Made by a program: the position numbers and the translations under genes
Part shown: positions 7,550-16,101 of the stretch, piece by piece
How the letters are laid out: every line of letters begins with the position of its first letter
Numbering within the stretch: position 1 is the first letter of the stretch
NCBI GenBank assembly: GCA_020636435.1
Contig: JACJXX010000002.1
Coordinates: 3,782,001 to 3,846,000, forward strand
Direction of reading: 5' to 3'
Length of the DNA: 64,000 nt
Origin: Lewinellaceae bacterium
Lineage (GTDB): Bacteria > Bacteroidota > Bacteroidia > Chitinophagales > Saprospiraceae
Notes under the pieces: model-generated
What the model was told of the DNA's origin: nothing
The model's database searches: none
The model's input: only the letters and a program-made list of their open reading frames with translations

Positions 7550-8731
7550 TTAACGAATGCCCTTCAATATCTCCAAATTTCTATCAATCATCTCCTTCCG
7601 AACCGCCACACTGGCAGCCGACCGCAGGCCGTCGGGCGGGGTATTCAACACATAATCCAGCAGCCGGCCTACTGTAGTAGTAGCGACATGCATCCGGGTG
7701 TCCGACGAGCCGTAGTAGATGAATACTTCGTCCTGTTCATTCCGAATCCAGCCGTTGCTGAATACGACGTTCGACACATCCCCTACCCTTTCCTCTCCCT
7801 GCGGGGCGATGAAATGCCCGGCGGGAGCATGCGTTACGATCCAGGGCTTTTCCAGGCTGGTTAGAAACAGATAAAGCACGTAGCGCAGCCCGGCAGCCGT
7901 GTTGCGCACCCCATGGGCCAGGTGCAGCCAGCCCTGCGGCGTCTTTATGGGTGCCGGCCCCTGCCCGTTTTTCACCTCCTTGATGGTGTGGTACACTTTG
8001 CCGTCAATGATGATCTCTTCATCCGTCCTGGCGTGCTCCATGCTATCCACCAGCCCCCAACCGATGCCGCCGCCGCCGCCCACTTCTATAAAGCCTTCCT
8101 GAGGGCGGGTGTACAGGGCGTATTTTCCATCCACGAATTCGGGATGCAGCACCACGTTGCGCTGCTGCCCGGCATTGCTGATCAGGTCGGGCAGGCGTTG
8201 CCATTCTACCAGGTCACGCGTGCGGGCGATGCCGCAGGCAGCTATGGCGGCGGAGGTGTCGTCCAGGCGGGAGAGGTCTTTCCGCTCGGTGCAGAACAGC
8301 CCGTAAATCCAGCCGTCTTCGTGCTGCGTCAGGCGCATGTCGTACACGTTGGTGTCGGGTTCCTCCGTTTCCGGCATCTCCACCGGATAGTCCCAAAAAC
8401 GAAAGTTGTCTACCCCATTCGGGCTTTCCGCCACGGCGAAGAACGACTTGCGGTCGTTGCCTTCTACCCGCACCATGAGCAGGTATTTGCCTTGCCAGAG
8501 CATGGCGCCGGCATTGAAGGCGGCGTTCACGCCCTGCCGTTCCATCAGGTAGGGGTTGGTTTTCTCATTCAGGTCGTAACGCCAGAAGATGGGGGTGTGC
8601 GCTGCCGTCACCACGGGGTATTTCCAGCGGGTGTAGATGCCGTTGCCGCCGGGCTGGGGTTCGTTTTTGCGGGTGAGCAGGGTTTCTTGAGTGGCAAGGA
8701 GGGATTTTACTTTTTGTTGGAAATCGGACAT
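7550..8731 (-). CDS. 4-O-beta-mannosylglucose phosphorylase (GH130 subfamily 1)
   Basis: 393 residues from the ATG at 8731. Conserved blocks of the family are present: RKNEPQPGGNGIYTRWKYPV, AAHTPIFWRYDLN, FAVAESPNGVDNF and NVYDMRLTQHEDGWIYG. With this start the catalytic-acid aspartate is residue 131, the same number reported for the B. fragilis enzyme, which supports the choice over an upstream ATG at 8884 that would add 51 residues read out of a palindrome. The enzyme phosphorolyses beta-mannosyl-1,4-glucose to alpha-mannose-1-phosphate and glucose in the cytoplasm, acting directly on the epimerase product. It sits between the symporter and the epimerase genes in the same direction. Confidence 0.93.
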   Translation of the reverse strand: MSDFQQKVKSLLATQETLLTRKNEPQPGGNGIYTRWKYPVVTAAHTPIFWRYDLNEKTNPYLMERQGVNAAFNAGAMLWQGKYLLMVRVEGNDRKSFFAVAESPNGVDNFRFWDYPVEMPETEEPDTNVYDMRLTQHEDGWIYGLFCTERKDLSRLDDTSAAIAACGIARTRDLVEWQRLPDLISNAGQQRNVVLHPEFVDGKYALYTRPQEGFIEVGGGGGIGWGLVDSMEHARTDEEIIIDGKVYHTIKEVKNGQGPAPIKTPQGWLHLAHGVRNTAAGLRYVLYLFLTSLEKPWIVTHAPAGHFIAPQGEERVGDVSNVVFSNGWIRNEQDEVFIYYGSSDTRMHVATTTVGRLLDYVLNTPPDGLRSAASVAVRKEMIDRNLEILKGIR

Positions 8732-8776
8732 ATATCTCGTGTTTTGCTTTTTTTTCCAGGTAAATAAACGAGAGCC

Positions 8777-8932
8777 AACCTGCCGGGTTTCGGGTTGACC
8801 CTGCGTGGTTGAACCCGGCAGGGTTTGTCGAAGACGATCTTCGGCGGCGGCATTTCGCAGGCCATGCTGCCGTGTCTTCGACAAACGCTGCCGGGTTTGC
8901 TATCACGGGACAAAAAGGAAACCCGGCAGGTT
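8777..8932. repeat. 156-bp palindromic element between symporter and phosphorylase genes
   Basis: The outer ends AACCTGCCGGGTTT (8777-8790) and AAACCCGGCAGGTT (8919-8932) are exact inverted copies. An inner pair GTTTGTCGAAGAC (8823-8835) and GTCTTCGACAAAC (8874-8886) is also exact. The last two bases overlap the stop codon of the symporter gene. It is transcribed as spacer RNA if the locus is one operon, and could act as a processing or attenuation structure. Confidence 0.85.
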
Positions 8933-10754
8933 ACTCCGGCAATTTATCAAACCATGTCCGCTTCAAAATAAGCGTACAAACCACCGCCACTGCAATGGCG
9001 ACAAACGCCGGCACCCCCTCCAGCAACACCACATAGATCGGAAAAACAACCAGCGCCGTCTGCCAAATGATACCGATGGCGACGTTGAACATGTCCCGCC
9101 GGAAATGGGTGTTGCGCTGAAAGTGCAGGTCTTCGGCCACCACTTTGTCGTGAATGGGTTTCCAGAAGCCCCAGGGGCGCACATTTTTGTAAAAAGCTTT
9201 CAACACCTCTTCCTTCACCGGCGGAGCGCTGTAGGTGCCGATGATGCAACCGATGAAAGACACCAGCAGCATGAGCGGGAAAGTGTACAGGTCGAGCACC
9301 CCCTCAAAAATGAAGCGGAACGACAAGGCAGGCACCAAACCGCCCACCATGCCCCAGAAAAAACCGTGGCCGTTGAAGCGCCACCAGTACCACTTCAGCA
9401 CGTTGGCGGCTACGTAGCTGCCGTACAGGCCGGATACGATCCACTGCAGCAGGTCGTTCACGTCTTTGGCGTAGAAGCCCAGCACGATGCTGATGGCCAC
9501 CATGATCAGGCCGGCGCCGTAGTTGACGAATTTCATCTCGCCGTCGGGCGCGTCGGGCTTGATGAATTTGAGGTAGATGTCGTTGACGATGTACGCCTGC
9601 GTGGCGTTCAGCGTGCCGGCAAAGGTGGACATGAAGGCGGCCAGCAGCCCCGCCAGCAGCAGGCCCAGAAAGCCCACCGGAACGAACTCGCTGATGGCCG
9701 AGGGCAGGATCTGCTCAAAGTCTATAACCCCGCCGACAATAAGGTCAAGTTTGTCGTAATACAGTAGCCCGAGCACCCCGAACCCGGCGATCATAAAATA
9801 GCGGATGGGCATCAGGATGAAGCTCACCGAGCCGCTCATCAGCGCCGCCTCCCGGGGCGATTTCGTGGAGAGGATTTTCTGCATGTCGTAATTGGGCGCC
9901 GGGCCGGCCAGGCTCACCAATACCCCTTTGAAGATCATCATCATAAAAAATACAGAGAACAGGCTGAATCCATCACTCTGTATTTTCTGGTTCACCTCCG
10001 GGATGATGGTTGACCAGTCGAGATCAAGGCGCAGTCCGAAGAAAGGCGTCATCCAGCCGTCGGGCACGAGCAACTCATTGCCCGCCACCGCCTGCATGGC
10101 GATGATGCCGACCACGATACTCGAAATGGCCATCAGCCCATACTGCACCACATCGGCCCAGACAATACTCATCATGCCGCCCAGCAAAGCGTAAAACACG
10201 GCAAAGCAGGTGAAAATGATGCCGTAAAAATGGGGCACGTACTCCGGCGCCACCTCGAAGGGCATGTATGCCGAAACCACTTCCCAGGGAACGAATATCT
10301 CCACAAACTTCCCAATGCCGATAAACCCATAAGCGAGGTACCCCAGCCCCATGATGATGGCGAAGACCACTACGATGCCGTGCGAGAGCCGCGCGCCTTC
10401 CCGGGAACCGAAGCGGGTGTTGATCCATTCGGCGCCAGTGGTCACATTGGAGCGGCGCAGCCACATCGAGAGGAAGATCATCAGGAAGATTTGGTTGAAA
10501 ACGGGCCACAGCCAGGGTATCCAGGCGCTTTTCAGACCGTAGACGAACAGGAGTGTGACCAGCCACATGGTGCCCGAAATATCGAACATGCCCGAGGCGT
10601 TGGACAGTCCGAGCAGGTACCACGGCAGGCGGTTGCCGCCGAGCAGGTAGTCCTTCTTGCTGCGTTCCGCCTGCTTTTTCAGCACCAGGCCAATGACGAC
10701 GGTGGCCAGGAGGTAGGCGAGGATGATGAGGATGTCGATGGTGGATAGTTTCAT
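8931..10754 (-). CDS. Sodium:solute symporter (SSS family), probable mannobiose transporter
   Basis: 607 residues, highly hydrophobic with about 13-14 membrane spans. The N-terminus IDILIILAYLLATVVIGL and the DYLLGGNRLPWYLLGLSNASG block are typical of SSS (PF00474) proteins. In characterised mannan loci of Bacteroides a transporter of this family lies between the mannanase and the phosphorylase, as here. The role is therefore inferred to be Na-driven inner-membrane uptake of mannobiose or mannosyl-glucose; the substrate cannot be read from the sequence alone. It follows the GH26 gene after 372 bases that contain a 161-bp mobile element, and precedes the phosphorylase after a 156-bp palindrome. 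Confidence 0.9.
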   Translation of the reverse strand: MKLSTIDILIILAYLLATVVIGLVLKKQAERSKKDYLLGGNRLPWYLLGLSNASGMFDISGTMWLVTLLFVYGLKSAWIPWLWPVFNQIFLMIFLSMWLRRSNVTTGAEWINTRFGSREGARLSHGIVVVFAIIMGLGYLAYGFIGIGKFVEIFVPWEVVSAYMPFEVAPEYVPHFYGIIFTCFAVFYALLGGMMSIVWADVVQYGLMAISSIVVGIIAMQAVAGNELLVPDGWMTPFFGLRLDLDWSTIIPEVNQKIQSDGFSLFSVFFMMMIFKGVLVSLAGPAPNYDMQKILSTKSPREAALMSGSVSFILMPIRYFMIAGFGVLGLLYYDKLDLIVGGVIDFEQILPSAISEFVPVGFLGLLLAGLLAAFMSTFAGTLNATQAYIVNDIYLKFIKPDAPDGEMKFVNYGAGLIMVAISIVLGFYAKDVNDLLQWIVSGLYGSYVAANVLKWYWWRFNGHGFFWGMVGGLVPALSFRFIFEGVLDLYTFPLMLLVSFIGCIIGTYSAPPVKEEVLKAFYKNVRPWGFWKPIHDKVVAEDLHFQRNTHFRRDMFNVAIGIIWQTALVVFPIYVVLLEGVPAFVAIAVAVVCTLILKRTWFDKLPE

Positions 10755-10882
10755 ATAGGCACAATATTAATTGAGTGCAATTTTTTTTTGAAATGATGCT
10801 ATGGATGCTTATTCCATTTCCGCCATGCGGAAAGGAATGATGCTACGCCCTATCGGGTGGCGGATGCTGTGGATGTTTACTA

Positions 10883-11043
10883 AGGCACGACGAAAGAATA
10901 AACTGTCCATTCTGGCTTGTCCTTTTTGCGCCATGCTGCGTTGCTCATCACTCAGGTAGCTTTGGCTATCCTCATTCTTCGCGCCTTGCCTGGCACAAAA
11001 ATTACTGCCCCATAATTGAACACTTTATTCTTTCCTCGTGCCT
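10883..11043. mobile_element. 161-bp MITE-like element, copy A
   Basis: Imperfect terminal inverted repeats of about 24 bases start AGGCACGACGAAAGAATAAA at the left and end with its complement carrying G/C swaps at two positions. The whole 161 bases are the exact reverse complement of 60692-60852. A central hairpin (GGTAGC...GCTATCC) and an outer TTTTTGCGCC/GGCACAAAAA pairing make the element foldable end to end. It carries no gene. The rest of the 372-base gap holds short hairpins such as CCTGCCGGTAAGGCAGG near 11072. Confidence 0.92.
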
Positions 11044-11126
11044 AACGGAGAGTGTCTATACCACTGCCTACCTGCCGGTAAGGCAGGAACTTAGCATCTT
11101 TTCAAACTTTATTTAAAATCATAACC

Positions 11127-12338
11127 CTACGGCTTCGCCGTCAATACCTTCTGCCTCATAGAAAGCTCTCTTTTCCTCATTTCCTTACTGTTCAACTTAT
11201 ACATCTTTGGCAACTCCCCCTCCATCAGGATTAGTGGATCCTTGCAAAACTCCATAAAGTCCGGCACGCTCACATGCCCCGGGTAGGGCGCATAGTGATG
11301 CCCGGGCCTGGCATTGCGCCACACCAGCACCCAGGCGATGCGGGTAGCCACCGGGTCGGCTTTGATGTGCCCGAGCAGGCGCCCCGTCCACCACTTTTCT
11401 TCGGGGATGCTTTCCAGGCCAGTCTCCGTCAGCGCCGCCACTTTGCCCCGCTCTTCGGCCATATTTACCAGCAACCGCAACTGCCGGGTAAGCTCAGAAG
11501 GGTCGTTCTCCGGCCGCACGTCCCGGTAGTCGTCGAAGCCCAGAATGTCTACATACTCATCGCCAGGGTAGCATTGGAGATAGTGTTCTTCGTCTTGGAA
11601 AACATCGGTAGAATAACAGTAGAGCAGATTGTGCACCTCCTTTTCATCGCGCAGGTACTCCACCGTGAAGCGCCACAATTCCTTGTATTCTTCGGGCGTG
11701 CAGTGGGGCTGCCCCCACCAGAACCAATGCCCGGTGTGTTCGTGGAAAGGCCGGAAGACGATCGGAATATCGTGTTTAAAGATAAAACCCTTGCGCAGGC
11801 TTTTGAAAAAACCAGCGAGCACGTCGAGCCGCGCCTTGTAAGCTTCATGTTGGGCGCCGCCGGGTAAAATTGCGGAAACCACATTCTCCCCTACATCCCA
11901 GGAATTACCATTCGTCACAAAATTGTCGAGGTGCCAGCTGACCGTGTTGATGCCGCCCATTTTGTAAGCCTCCAGCATCCAGTTACGCATGAAAGCAAAC
12001 CGGACTGTGTCGATGTTCTTATCCCCTTTGCCCAGTTTGCCGAGGTCCCAGCCGAATACGGCCGGATAGCGGCCGCAGACGTCTTTTACGTCCGACCTCG
12101 TTTCGGGCCACTCCTTCCACCCTACTCCGTAAGCGAGGTCGTCCTGATGCCCGAAGAGGATGTGCCCTGAGGAAATCTCCCGGAGATTGGCATACAGGGC
12201 CTTGGTCTTTTTGGTAGCGCCAGGGTCCACGGTTTTGAACTGCTCCGGGAAGCCTCCACTTTCATCCGGAGGGGCATTGCCCTGCCCGGCCGCTCCTGCC
12301 AGCGAGAGGGGCAGCAGAAGGAGTATTAATATCCTCAT
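11127..12338 (-). CDS. Beta-mannanase, glycoside hydrolase family 26
   Basis: 403 residues with a signal peptide (MRILILLLLPLSLAGAAGQG) and no lipobox, so probably periplasmic. GH26 landmarks are GHILFGHQDD near 58-67, the acid/base glutamate E200 in FRPFHEHTGHWFWWG and the nucleophile E305 in AALTETG. The family cleaves beta-1,4-mannan and releases mannobiose in related loci. It lies between the glycan-binding proteins and the symporter, consistent with periplasmic trimming of imported oligosaccharides. A basic C-terminal tail (about 385-403) follows the catalytic domain. Confidence 0.93.
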   Translation of the reverse strand: MRILILLLLPLSLAGAAGQGNAPPDESGGFPEQFKTVDPGATKKTKALYANLREISSGHILFGHQDDLAYGVGWKEWPETRSDVKDVCGRYPAVFGWDLGKLGKGDKNIDTVRFAFMRNWMLEAYKMGGINTVSWHLDNFVTNGNSWDVGENVVSAILPGGAQHEAYKARLDVLAGFFKSLRKGFIFKHDIPIVFRPFHEHTGHWFWWGQPHCTPEEYKELWRFTVEYLRDEKEVHNLLYCYSTDVFQDEEHYLQCYPGDEYVDILGFDDYRDVRPENDPSELTRQLRLLVNMAEERGKVAALTETGLESIPEEKWWTGRLLGHIKADPVATRIAWVLVWRNARPGHHYAPYPGHVSVPDFMEFCKDPLILMEGELPKMYKLNSKEMRKRELSMRQKVLTAKP

Positions 12339-12419
12339 GATAGTTATTTCGTTTAGTGGCCGTCTCTACGGAGCCGGCTAAAATTCGGGGTAAACACAGC
12401 GGATATTCATCTATCCCTA

Positions 12420-12645
12420 TTTTGATAAAAGATGCTATTGATGCTTCCATTAGGCGCGACTGCGCCAAATGGGATGTTGCGGCCCTTCGGGCCGGTTGAT
12501 GCTGTGGATAGCCTGGCTCATAGCCAGTTCATCTATAGCATCCACAGCCCCGACATCCATAGCATCTATAGCCCCGACGCGGCTATCGCCGGTACGGGGC
12601 CTCCGCTACGCTCCGGCATCCATAGAATCCATAGAATCCATAGCA
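12420..12645. repeat. Cluster of ATAGATG/GGATGCTATGG short repeats and hairpins
   Basis: The 307-base gap between the GH26 gene and the large glycan-binding gene holds reiterated CATAGCATC, CATAGAATC and CTATAGC words, interrupted by GC hairpins such as GGCCCTTCGGGCC near 12480. Related GATGCTATGGATGC words also occur on the other side of the GH26 gene (10796-10880), so the mannanase gene is bracketed by the same repeat type. No gene is supported. Confidence 0.7.
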
Positions 12646-14766
12646 CTACCTCTCCTCAAACCGCACATTATCAATACACACATTCACAAAAGAATCCCCG
12701 TTGTTGAAGGCCACGCCGAAATCTTCCGTGATGTTGCTCAGGTTGGGGATCGGGTTGCCGCCATCCAGGAATTCCGCCAGAGGAAGAGTAACGGTAATCC
12801 ATCCGTTGGTCATGTAGGAACCGGTGGCCTCCCACGGTTTCCAGGGGCGCCAGAAGTCGCCGTCTGAGCCTTTCAGGCGCCAGGCGAATTCGCCGCCGGT
12901 GATGGGCTCCAGCACGTTGATGTCGAACTTCAGGACGTAATTGTCGATGTTAGCGCCAATGGCCGCCCCGGGGAAATTGTCGCCCCCATTGCGCCAGAAG
13001 AAACCCGTCCAGCCGGAAAGGCTGGCGTTCACCCGGAAGTAGCTCGATCCGTCGAGGGTCAGCGACGGGTCGTTCTCGATCTGGCCCGTGTCGCCCCACC
13101 CACTGTTCAAACCGTCAAAGTTGAAGAACACCAGGCTGGGGTCGGCAACCGGATCAACGCCCTGAATGTTGATGGGCGGGGAGAAAAATTCCTCCCCGTC
13201 AAAAGTGATGAACTTGATGTTGCCCAACCCGGTGGCCGTGCCCATCGGCACGAAGACCTGGATCAGAGTGGCCGTTTTCATGCCGAACATGGTAGCAGGC
13301 ACTTCGCCCGGGAAGATCACCTCGTTCAACTCGTCCAGGTTTTCGCCGACGATGCTGATCATATCCCCGGGAGCGGCCATGGCCGGCATATCGGTGATGA
13401 CCGCGTTGGTAGACAGCAGGATATTAAAATTGAATGCAGACGTCACCTGGCTGCCATTTTGGGCCACGACCGTGACAGGCCCGGACATTGCCCCGATGGG
13501 CACATCTACTGTAGCCCTGTCCGGCAAGGCGTTGTTCACCGGGATTTCCTCCCCTACACCGGAAAAAATCACGCTCTTCACCAGGTCGAGGTCGTTCCCT
13601 TCGATGGCGATCTCTTCCCCGAAACGGGCCTCGGGAGGGGTAATGCCGGCAATCACCGGCTTGACGAGTTCCAGAACCTCAGGACTGGCTACCTCCTTAT
13701 CCGCCGCCGTCCGGAAAATGACGACATCCTCGGTAGCGGTGACCGGCACTTTTACCCTAATCTCCGTTTCTGTTCTTCCGCCCAGTATGGCACCGATTTT
13801 ATTGTCGCCAAAGATCACTCTTTTTACCAAATCCAGGTCAACCCCGGTGACCGTTATATTTGTGCCGTTCTTGACCGGGTTGGGGTCAATGCCGGCAATC
13901 TGCGGCACCACCATAACCAGGTCATCGTTAGAAGGCACTTCCACAAAAGAGCCGGGGATCATCAGCACCTTGCCGTCATGGGCCTCGGCCGGGACGAGGA
14001 CCTCGATCTTGTCCGCGCTCTGGCTGATAAAACTGGCGACGGGGCTGGTTCCTTCAAACCCCACCTGCCGGGCCAGGTCCAGATTCGTGCCGGTTATGGT
14101 AAGGGCAGTGCCTGCCTTGACCGGGTTGGGCGCCAGTTGCAGCGCCTTCGGAACGGCCACGGCCAGCTCTTTTTCCGATTCCACGACGATGGGTATTTCA
14201 TCTCCATTGGAAACGGCGATCAGGCCGGTTTGAGCGGCATCCGGCACTTTCAATTCTATTTTTTCCTTCGACCGGCTGATGAACAGGCTGTCCCATACCG
14301 AAACGTTCGAGCTGAAAATAACCGCCTGGATCAGGTTCAGGTAATCGCCCTGGATGGTTAGCACATCGCCGGGGCGAACCGATTCGGGGCTGAAAGAGGC
14401 CAGCACGATGGGTTCGGAGATCGTCAGGATGGAGACCGAACGTATGTCTCCCTCCGCCGTTTTCAGGGTAATGTGCCCCTCTACTGTTTCCTCCGGAATG
14501 GTAAGGGTGATCAATTCCGCTGTCCGGGAATTAAAGGAAGCAACATTCACATTTTCGGGCAGGACGACCGCCGTTACCCGGTCGAGGTTGGAGCCGATGA
14601 TCTTCAACTCTCCGCCGCGCAGCGCAGGCGACGGCCCAAAACTGAGCAGTTCGACGCCGGTCTTGGCCTCCTCCTCCTTTTTGCAGGCGCTGAACAGGAG
14701 CGCAAAGGCCAGAATGCCGGCGCACAGATAAGTTAGCGTTTTATAAGTTCGGTTCATGATCTTCAT
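12646..14766 (-). CDS. Multi-IPT surface glycan-binding lipoprotein (SGBP-B type)
   Basis: 706 residues. A lipoprotein signal peptide ends in the lipobox LFSAC (C27). Six tandem IPT/TIG Ig-like domains follow, each starting with a phrase such as FGPSPALRGG, FSPESVRPGD, LAPNPVKAG, IDPNPVKNG, ITPPEARFG or DMPAMAAPGD. The C-terminal portion (about 545-706) is a beta-sandwich with WGDTGQIEND, SSYFRVN and CIDNVRFEE, as in glycan-binding domains of SGBP-B proteins. It is expected to be tethered to the outer surface, extending the binding domain away from the cell to capture mannan for the SusCD pair. Start may be the ATG at 14766 or 14757. Confidence 0.88.
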   Translation of the reverse strand: MKIMNRTYKTLTYLCAGILAFALLFSACKKEEEAKTGVELLSFGPSPALRGGELKIIGSNLDRVTAVVLPENVNVASFNSRTAELITLTIPEETVEGHITLKTAEGDIRSVSILTISEPIVLASFSPESVRPGDVLTIQGDYLNLIQAVIFSSNVSVWDSLFISRSKEKIELKVPDAAQTGLIAVSNGDEIPIVVESEKELAVAVPKALQLAPNPVKAGTALTITGTNLDLARQVGFEGTSPVASFISQSADKIEVLVPAEAHDGKVLMIPGSFVEVPSNDDLVMVVPQIAGIDPNPVKNGTNITVTGVDLDLVKRVIFGDNKIGAILGGRTETEIRVKVPVTATEDVVIFRTAADKEVASPEVLELVKPVIAGITPPEARFGEEIAIEGNDLDLVKSVIFSGVGEEIPVNNALPDRATVDVPIGAMSGPVTVVAQNGSQVTSAFNFNILLSTNAVITDMPAMAAPGDMISIVGENLDELNEVIFPGEVPATMFGMKTATLIQVFVPMGTATGLGNIKFITFDGEEFFSPPINIQGVDPVADPSLVFFNFDGLNSGWGDTGQIENDPSLTLDGSSYFRVNASLSGWTGFFWRNGGDNFPGAAIGANIDNYVLKFDINVLEPITGGEFAWRLKGSDGDFWRPWKPWEATGSYMTNGWITVTLPLAEFLDGGNPIPNLSNITEDFGVAFNNGDSFVNVCIDNVRFEER

Positions 14767-14815
14767 TTTTAGAAATTTAGCAGGAGGACACCATTAGATT
14801 CAATCCTTCATCCCT

Positions 14816-16024
14816 TCAAATCCTCACCACCCGCACATTATCGATAGCGATGTAGATATCATTCGAATTATCCGCCGCTCCGAAATACATGATGGTCAGG
14901 TTGGTGAACTGGGAGAGGTCGCTGAGCGCCGCCGGGTTGCCGTCCTTGTCTTCGTTGAATGCCGTCAGGGGAACGGTAACCGTGACCCAGCCGTCGGTCT
15001 GATAGACGCCTTTTTCTTCCCAGGGGCGCCAGCGGACCAGGGGAACGGGGATGTCCCGGCCGTGGTCGGCGCCAAAGGGAGCAAAGAAAATTTCCAGCGG
15101 AATCTCCCGCCACTCGACCGGCACGTTGATCTCGAAGCGCACGCCCCATTCGCTGACCGACGCGCCGCCGGGGAAGATCGGGATGTTGCCCCGGCCCGTC
15201 TCGCCGTCTTCGGCCACGTACATCATGTTCAGTTCGTTGACCCATTGCCAGGCGCCCACGCCGTCCATTTCGAAATAGGTGTAATTGCCGGAACAGGGAG
15301 GCACCTTGCCTTCGCCGGCATCCACATGGGCAATCGGCGAATTCCAGCTGCGGTGCCGCAGGTCGTCAAAGTTGACGACCACGTTGCGGTTGTCGCGGAA
15401 CAGGAAGCTGGAGATGGCCGTGCCAAAATTAGTCGATACGGTGATCTCGCCCATATCCGCTCCGGCCGGCACCCTGACCTGCAGTTCGGTTTTGTCGATG
15501 GAGACGATCTCGGCCTCTTTGCCTCCGGCAAACGAGACGGTGGTTGGCTCGAAGAAGAAATCCCCGCTCAACACAGCAATATCGCCGTCCTCCACGTACT
15601 CACATTTAATAGAATTAAGCACCGGGGCGGGCACATTTACCGAAAAATCGTAGAATAGCTCTTCCCCGTTGGAAAAAACGAACCGGATTTTGTTGGTCAC
15701 TTCCCCGGGCACGCTGCTCGGCACGTTCACAATGATGGTTTTGTCGGTGACGTACGCCGGGCTGAGAGAGGCCTTCTGGTCGTTGAACCAGATTTCGACG
15801 GTATGGCCGAGGTCTTCGCCCACAATTGCGATCAGGCTGCCCATGAAGGCGCCCACGAGCAGGGAGTCGGCAGCCGCCGGGTCGGTGGAACGGATGTAGA
15901 GGACGGCAGGGTTGCCGATGTCGCCGGGGCCGTTGTTCTCGTCCTTGTTGCAGGAGGTAAACCAAGAGCCAATCGCCAGCGACAAGAAGGCAAACAGCAG
16001 TAGTTTTTTATTTATTGGTTTCAT
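14816..16024 (-). CDS. Shorter IPT-type surface glycan-binding lipoprotein
   Basis: 402 residues with the lipobox WFTSC (C25). Two IPT-like domains (about 38-130 and 132-212) precede a glycan-binding-like domain (about 215-402) with a WRPWEEKG...GWVTVTVPL segment and an IAIDNVRVVRI end. The larger neighbour carries the parallel WRPWKPWEATG and CIDNVRFEE motifs, so the two C-terminal domains are homologous. It lies 77 bases after susD and 49 bases before the larger binding protein on the minus strand, the usual position of surface glycan-binding proteins in polysaccharide utilization loci. Having two such proteins suggests two binding modes for mannan. Confidence 0.87.
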   Translation of the reverse strand: MKPINKKLLLFAFLSLAIGSWFTSCNKDENNGPGDIGNPAVLYIRSTDPAAADSLLVGAFMGSLIAIVGEDLGHTVEIWFNDQKASLSPAYVTDKTIIVNVPSSVPGEVTNKIRFVFSNGEELFYDFSVNVPAPVLNSIKCEYVEDGDIAVLSGDFFFEPTTVSFAGGKEAEIVSIDKTELQVRVPAGADMGEITVSTNFGTAISSFLFRDNRNVVVNFDDLRHRSWNSPIAHVDAGEGKVPPCSGNYTYFEMDGVGAWQWVNELNMMYVAEDGETGRGNIPIFPGGASVSEWGVRFEINVPVEWREIPLEIFFAPFGADHGRDIPVPLVRWRPWEEKGVYQTDGWVTVTVPLTAFNEDKDGNPAALSDLSQFTNLTIMYFGAADNSNDIYIAIDNVRVVRI

Positions 16025-16101
16025 TTTACGCGATTTTTGGTATCCTGGAGAGACTTAACAAGTTGTTCTTTGAGGGGCTATGCGTAAACTTGTCAAGCCA
16101 G

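Noticed and set aside
8732..8884. 51-residue N-terminal extension of the GH130 phosphorylase
   Set aside because: It is translated from a palindromic element and is not needed; the ATG at 8731 starts the conserved domain and gives the expected numbering of the catalytic aspartate.
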